Assembly (NCBI GenBank): GCA_035517415.1
Contig: DATIYW010000056.1
Coordinates: 1 to 13,958, forward strand
Source: DATIYW01 sp035517415
GTDB taxonomy: Bacteria > Acidobacteriota > Thermoanaerobaculia > Thermoanaerobaculales > Thermoanaerobaculaceae
Reading direction: 5' to 3'
DNA: 13,958 nt
Below the pieces are notes generated by a model. It made no database searches. It saw only the letters and a list, made by a program, of their open reading frames with translations, and had not been told where the DNA came from. The stretch's first letter is position 1; every line of letters starts with the position of its first letter. The translations under genes and the position numbers were made by a program. This document shows positions 13,738 to 13,958 of the stretch, piece after piece.

Positions 13738-13818
13738 CGCCCGCGAGTGTAGCGGTTCGGCGCCGCGCCCGCGGCCTCGTCCGGCGTCGCGGAAGCGGCT
13801 CGGGGCTACAATGCGCGC
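13738..13818. promoter_or_regulatory. Divergent intergenic region between mutY and the DnaC-like gene
   Basis: These 81 bp separate divergent genes. On the minus strand TACACT (13751-13746) ends 8 nt before the mutY ATG. On the plus strand TACAAT (13807-13812, 5/6 match to the -10 consensus) ends 6 nt before the ATG at 13819. Neither has a recognisable -35 box 17 bp upstream, and neither start has a Shine-Dalgarno sequence. Transcription starting the usual 6-7 nt after these boxes would begin at or beside the start codons, giving leaderless mRNAs (inference). Confidence 0.5.
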
Positions 13819-13958
13819 ATGGCGGCGAACACGGAGCGCTGCACGGTCTGCGGCGGGACCGGCTGGGCGGTCTCGACCCGGGAGGGCGTGGAGTTCGTGG
13901 TGCGCTGCGCCTGTCGCGGCGCGGTCAGCGCCGAGCGCGTCCTCAGGGCGTGCCGCAT
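13819..13958 (+). CDS. Probable DnaC/IstB-like ATP-binding protein, N-terminal 46 residues (cut by the right window edge)
   Basis: Only the start is visible. It has a zinc-ribbon pattern Cys8-x2-Cys11 (CTVCGGTGW) with a second knuckle Cys33-x-Cys35 (RCACRG), then a short basic/helical stretch (ERVLRAC) to the edge. This arrangement, C-x2-C-GTGW followed by V-x-C-x-C and a helix leading to an RIP-x-RY-type motif, is the usual N-terminus of bacterial DnaC/IstB-like AAA+ helicase-loader proteins with a zinc ribbon. The Walker motifs would lie outside the window, so the call rests on the N-terminal pattern alone; another zinc-ribbon protein is possible. The ATG lies 6 nt downstream of TACAAT and has no Shine-Dalgarno. 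Confidence 0.55.
   Translation, partial: MAANTERCTVCGGTGWAVSTREGVEFVVRCACRGAVSAERVLRACR

Noticed and set aside
1..13958. CRISPR arrays, insertion sequences, attachment sites, tRNA or rRNA genes
   Set aside because: No spaced direct repeats, transposase motifs, terminal inverted repeats or RNA-gene signatures were seen. Apart from the gaps described, the window is continuous coding sequence, and no gene-free stretch exceeds about 100 bp.

Overview
This is a very GC-rich (roughly 70 %), gene-dense bacterial chromosomal segment. It looks like ordinary core genome, with no insertion sequence, phage gene, CRISPR array, tRNA or rRNA. The gene set (class II deacetylase, NtrC-type sigma-54 activator, PcnB-type poly(A) polymerase, NAD-dependent ligase, secreted Ig-like repeat protein) suits a Gram-negative, high-GC lineage such as Acidobacteriota (Thermoanaerobaculia-like) or a myxobacterium-like group. 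That placement is an inference from gene content and composition only.

Layout. (1) Positions 1-3256, minus strand: a four-gene, end-to-end coupled cluster, read from high to low coordinates. It encodes a YbhN/LPG-synthase-TM-type membrane protein, NrdR, an Hsp20 small heat-shock protein and the Lon protease, with Lon cut by the left window edge. (2) Positions 3282-4226, plus strand: a class II histone-deacetylase-like hydrolase, divergent from the first cluster across only 25 bp. (3) Positions 4223-6079: a self-contained unit with a clear sigma-70 promoter, a strong Shine-Dalgarno site, a secreted four-repeat Ig-like protein and a near-perfect intrinsic terminator. (4) Positions 6130-12174, plus strand: a tight five-gene run encoding a zinc-type MDR oxidoreductase, PcnB, LigA, a sigma-54 response regulator and an unrecognised 71-residue protein. 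(5) Positions 12223-13737, minus strand: mutY followed immediately by an ADP-ribose-pyrophosphatase-like Nudix hydrolase. (6) Position 13819 to the right edge, plus strand: the zinc-ribbon start of a probable DnaC/IstB-like ATPase.

How the genes relate. The left cluster joins protein quality control (Hsp20, Lon) with ribonucleotide-reductase regulation. The right half joins RNA polyadenylation, DNA ligation, an orphan transcription activator and, on the other strand, oxidative base-excision repair. Gene ends overlap by 3-7 nt or abut at most junctions, so translational coupling is likely.

I found no convincing new multi-gene system. The observations most worth a second look are the Ig-like four-repeat secreted protein, the uncharacterised 71-residue protein behind the sigma-54 regulator, and a set of divergent promoters whose -10-like hexamers sit 6-12 nt from start codons that lack a Shine-Dalgarno site. 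The last suggests leaderless initiation.
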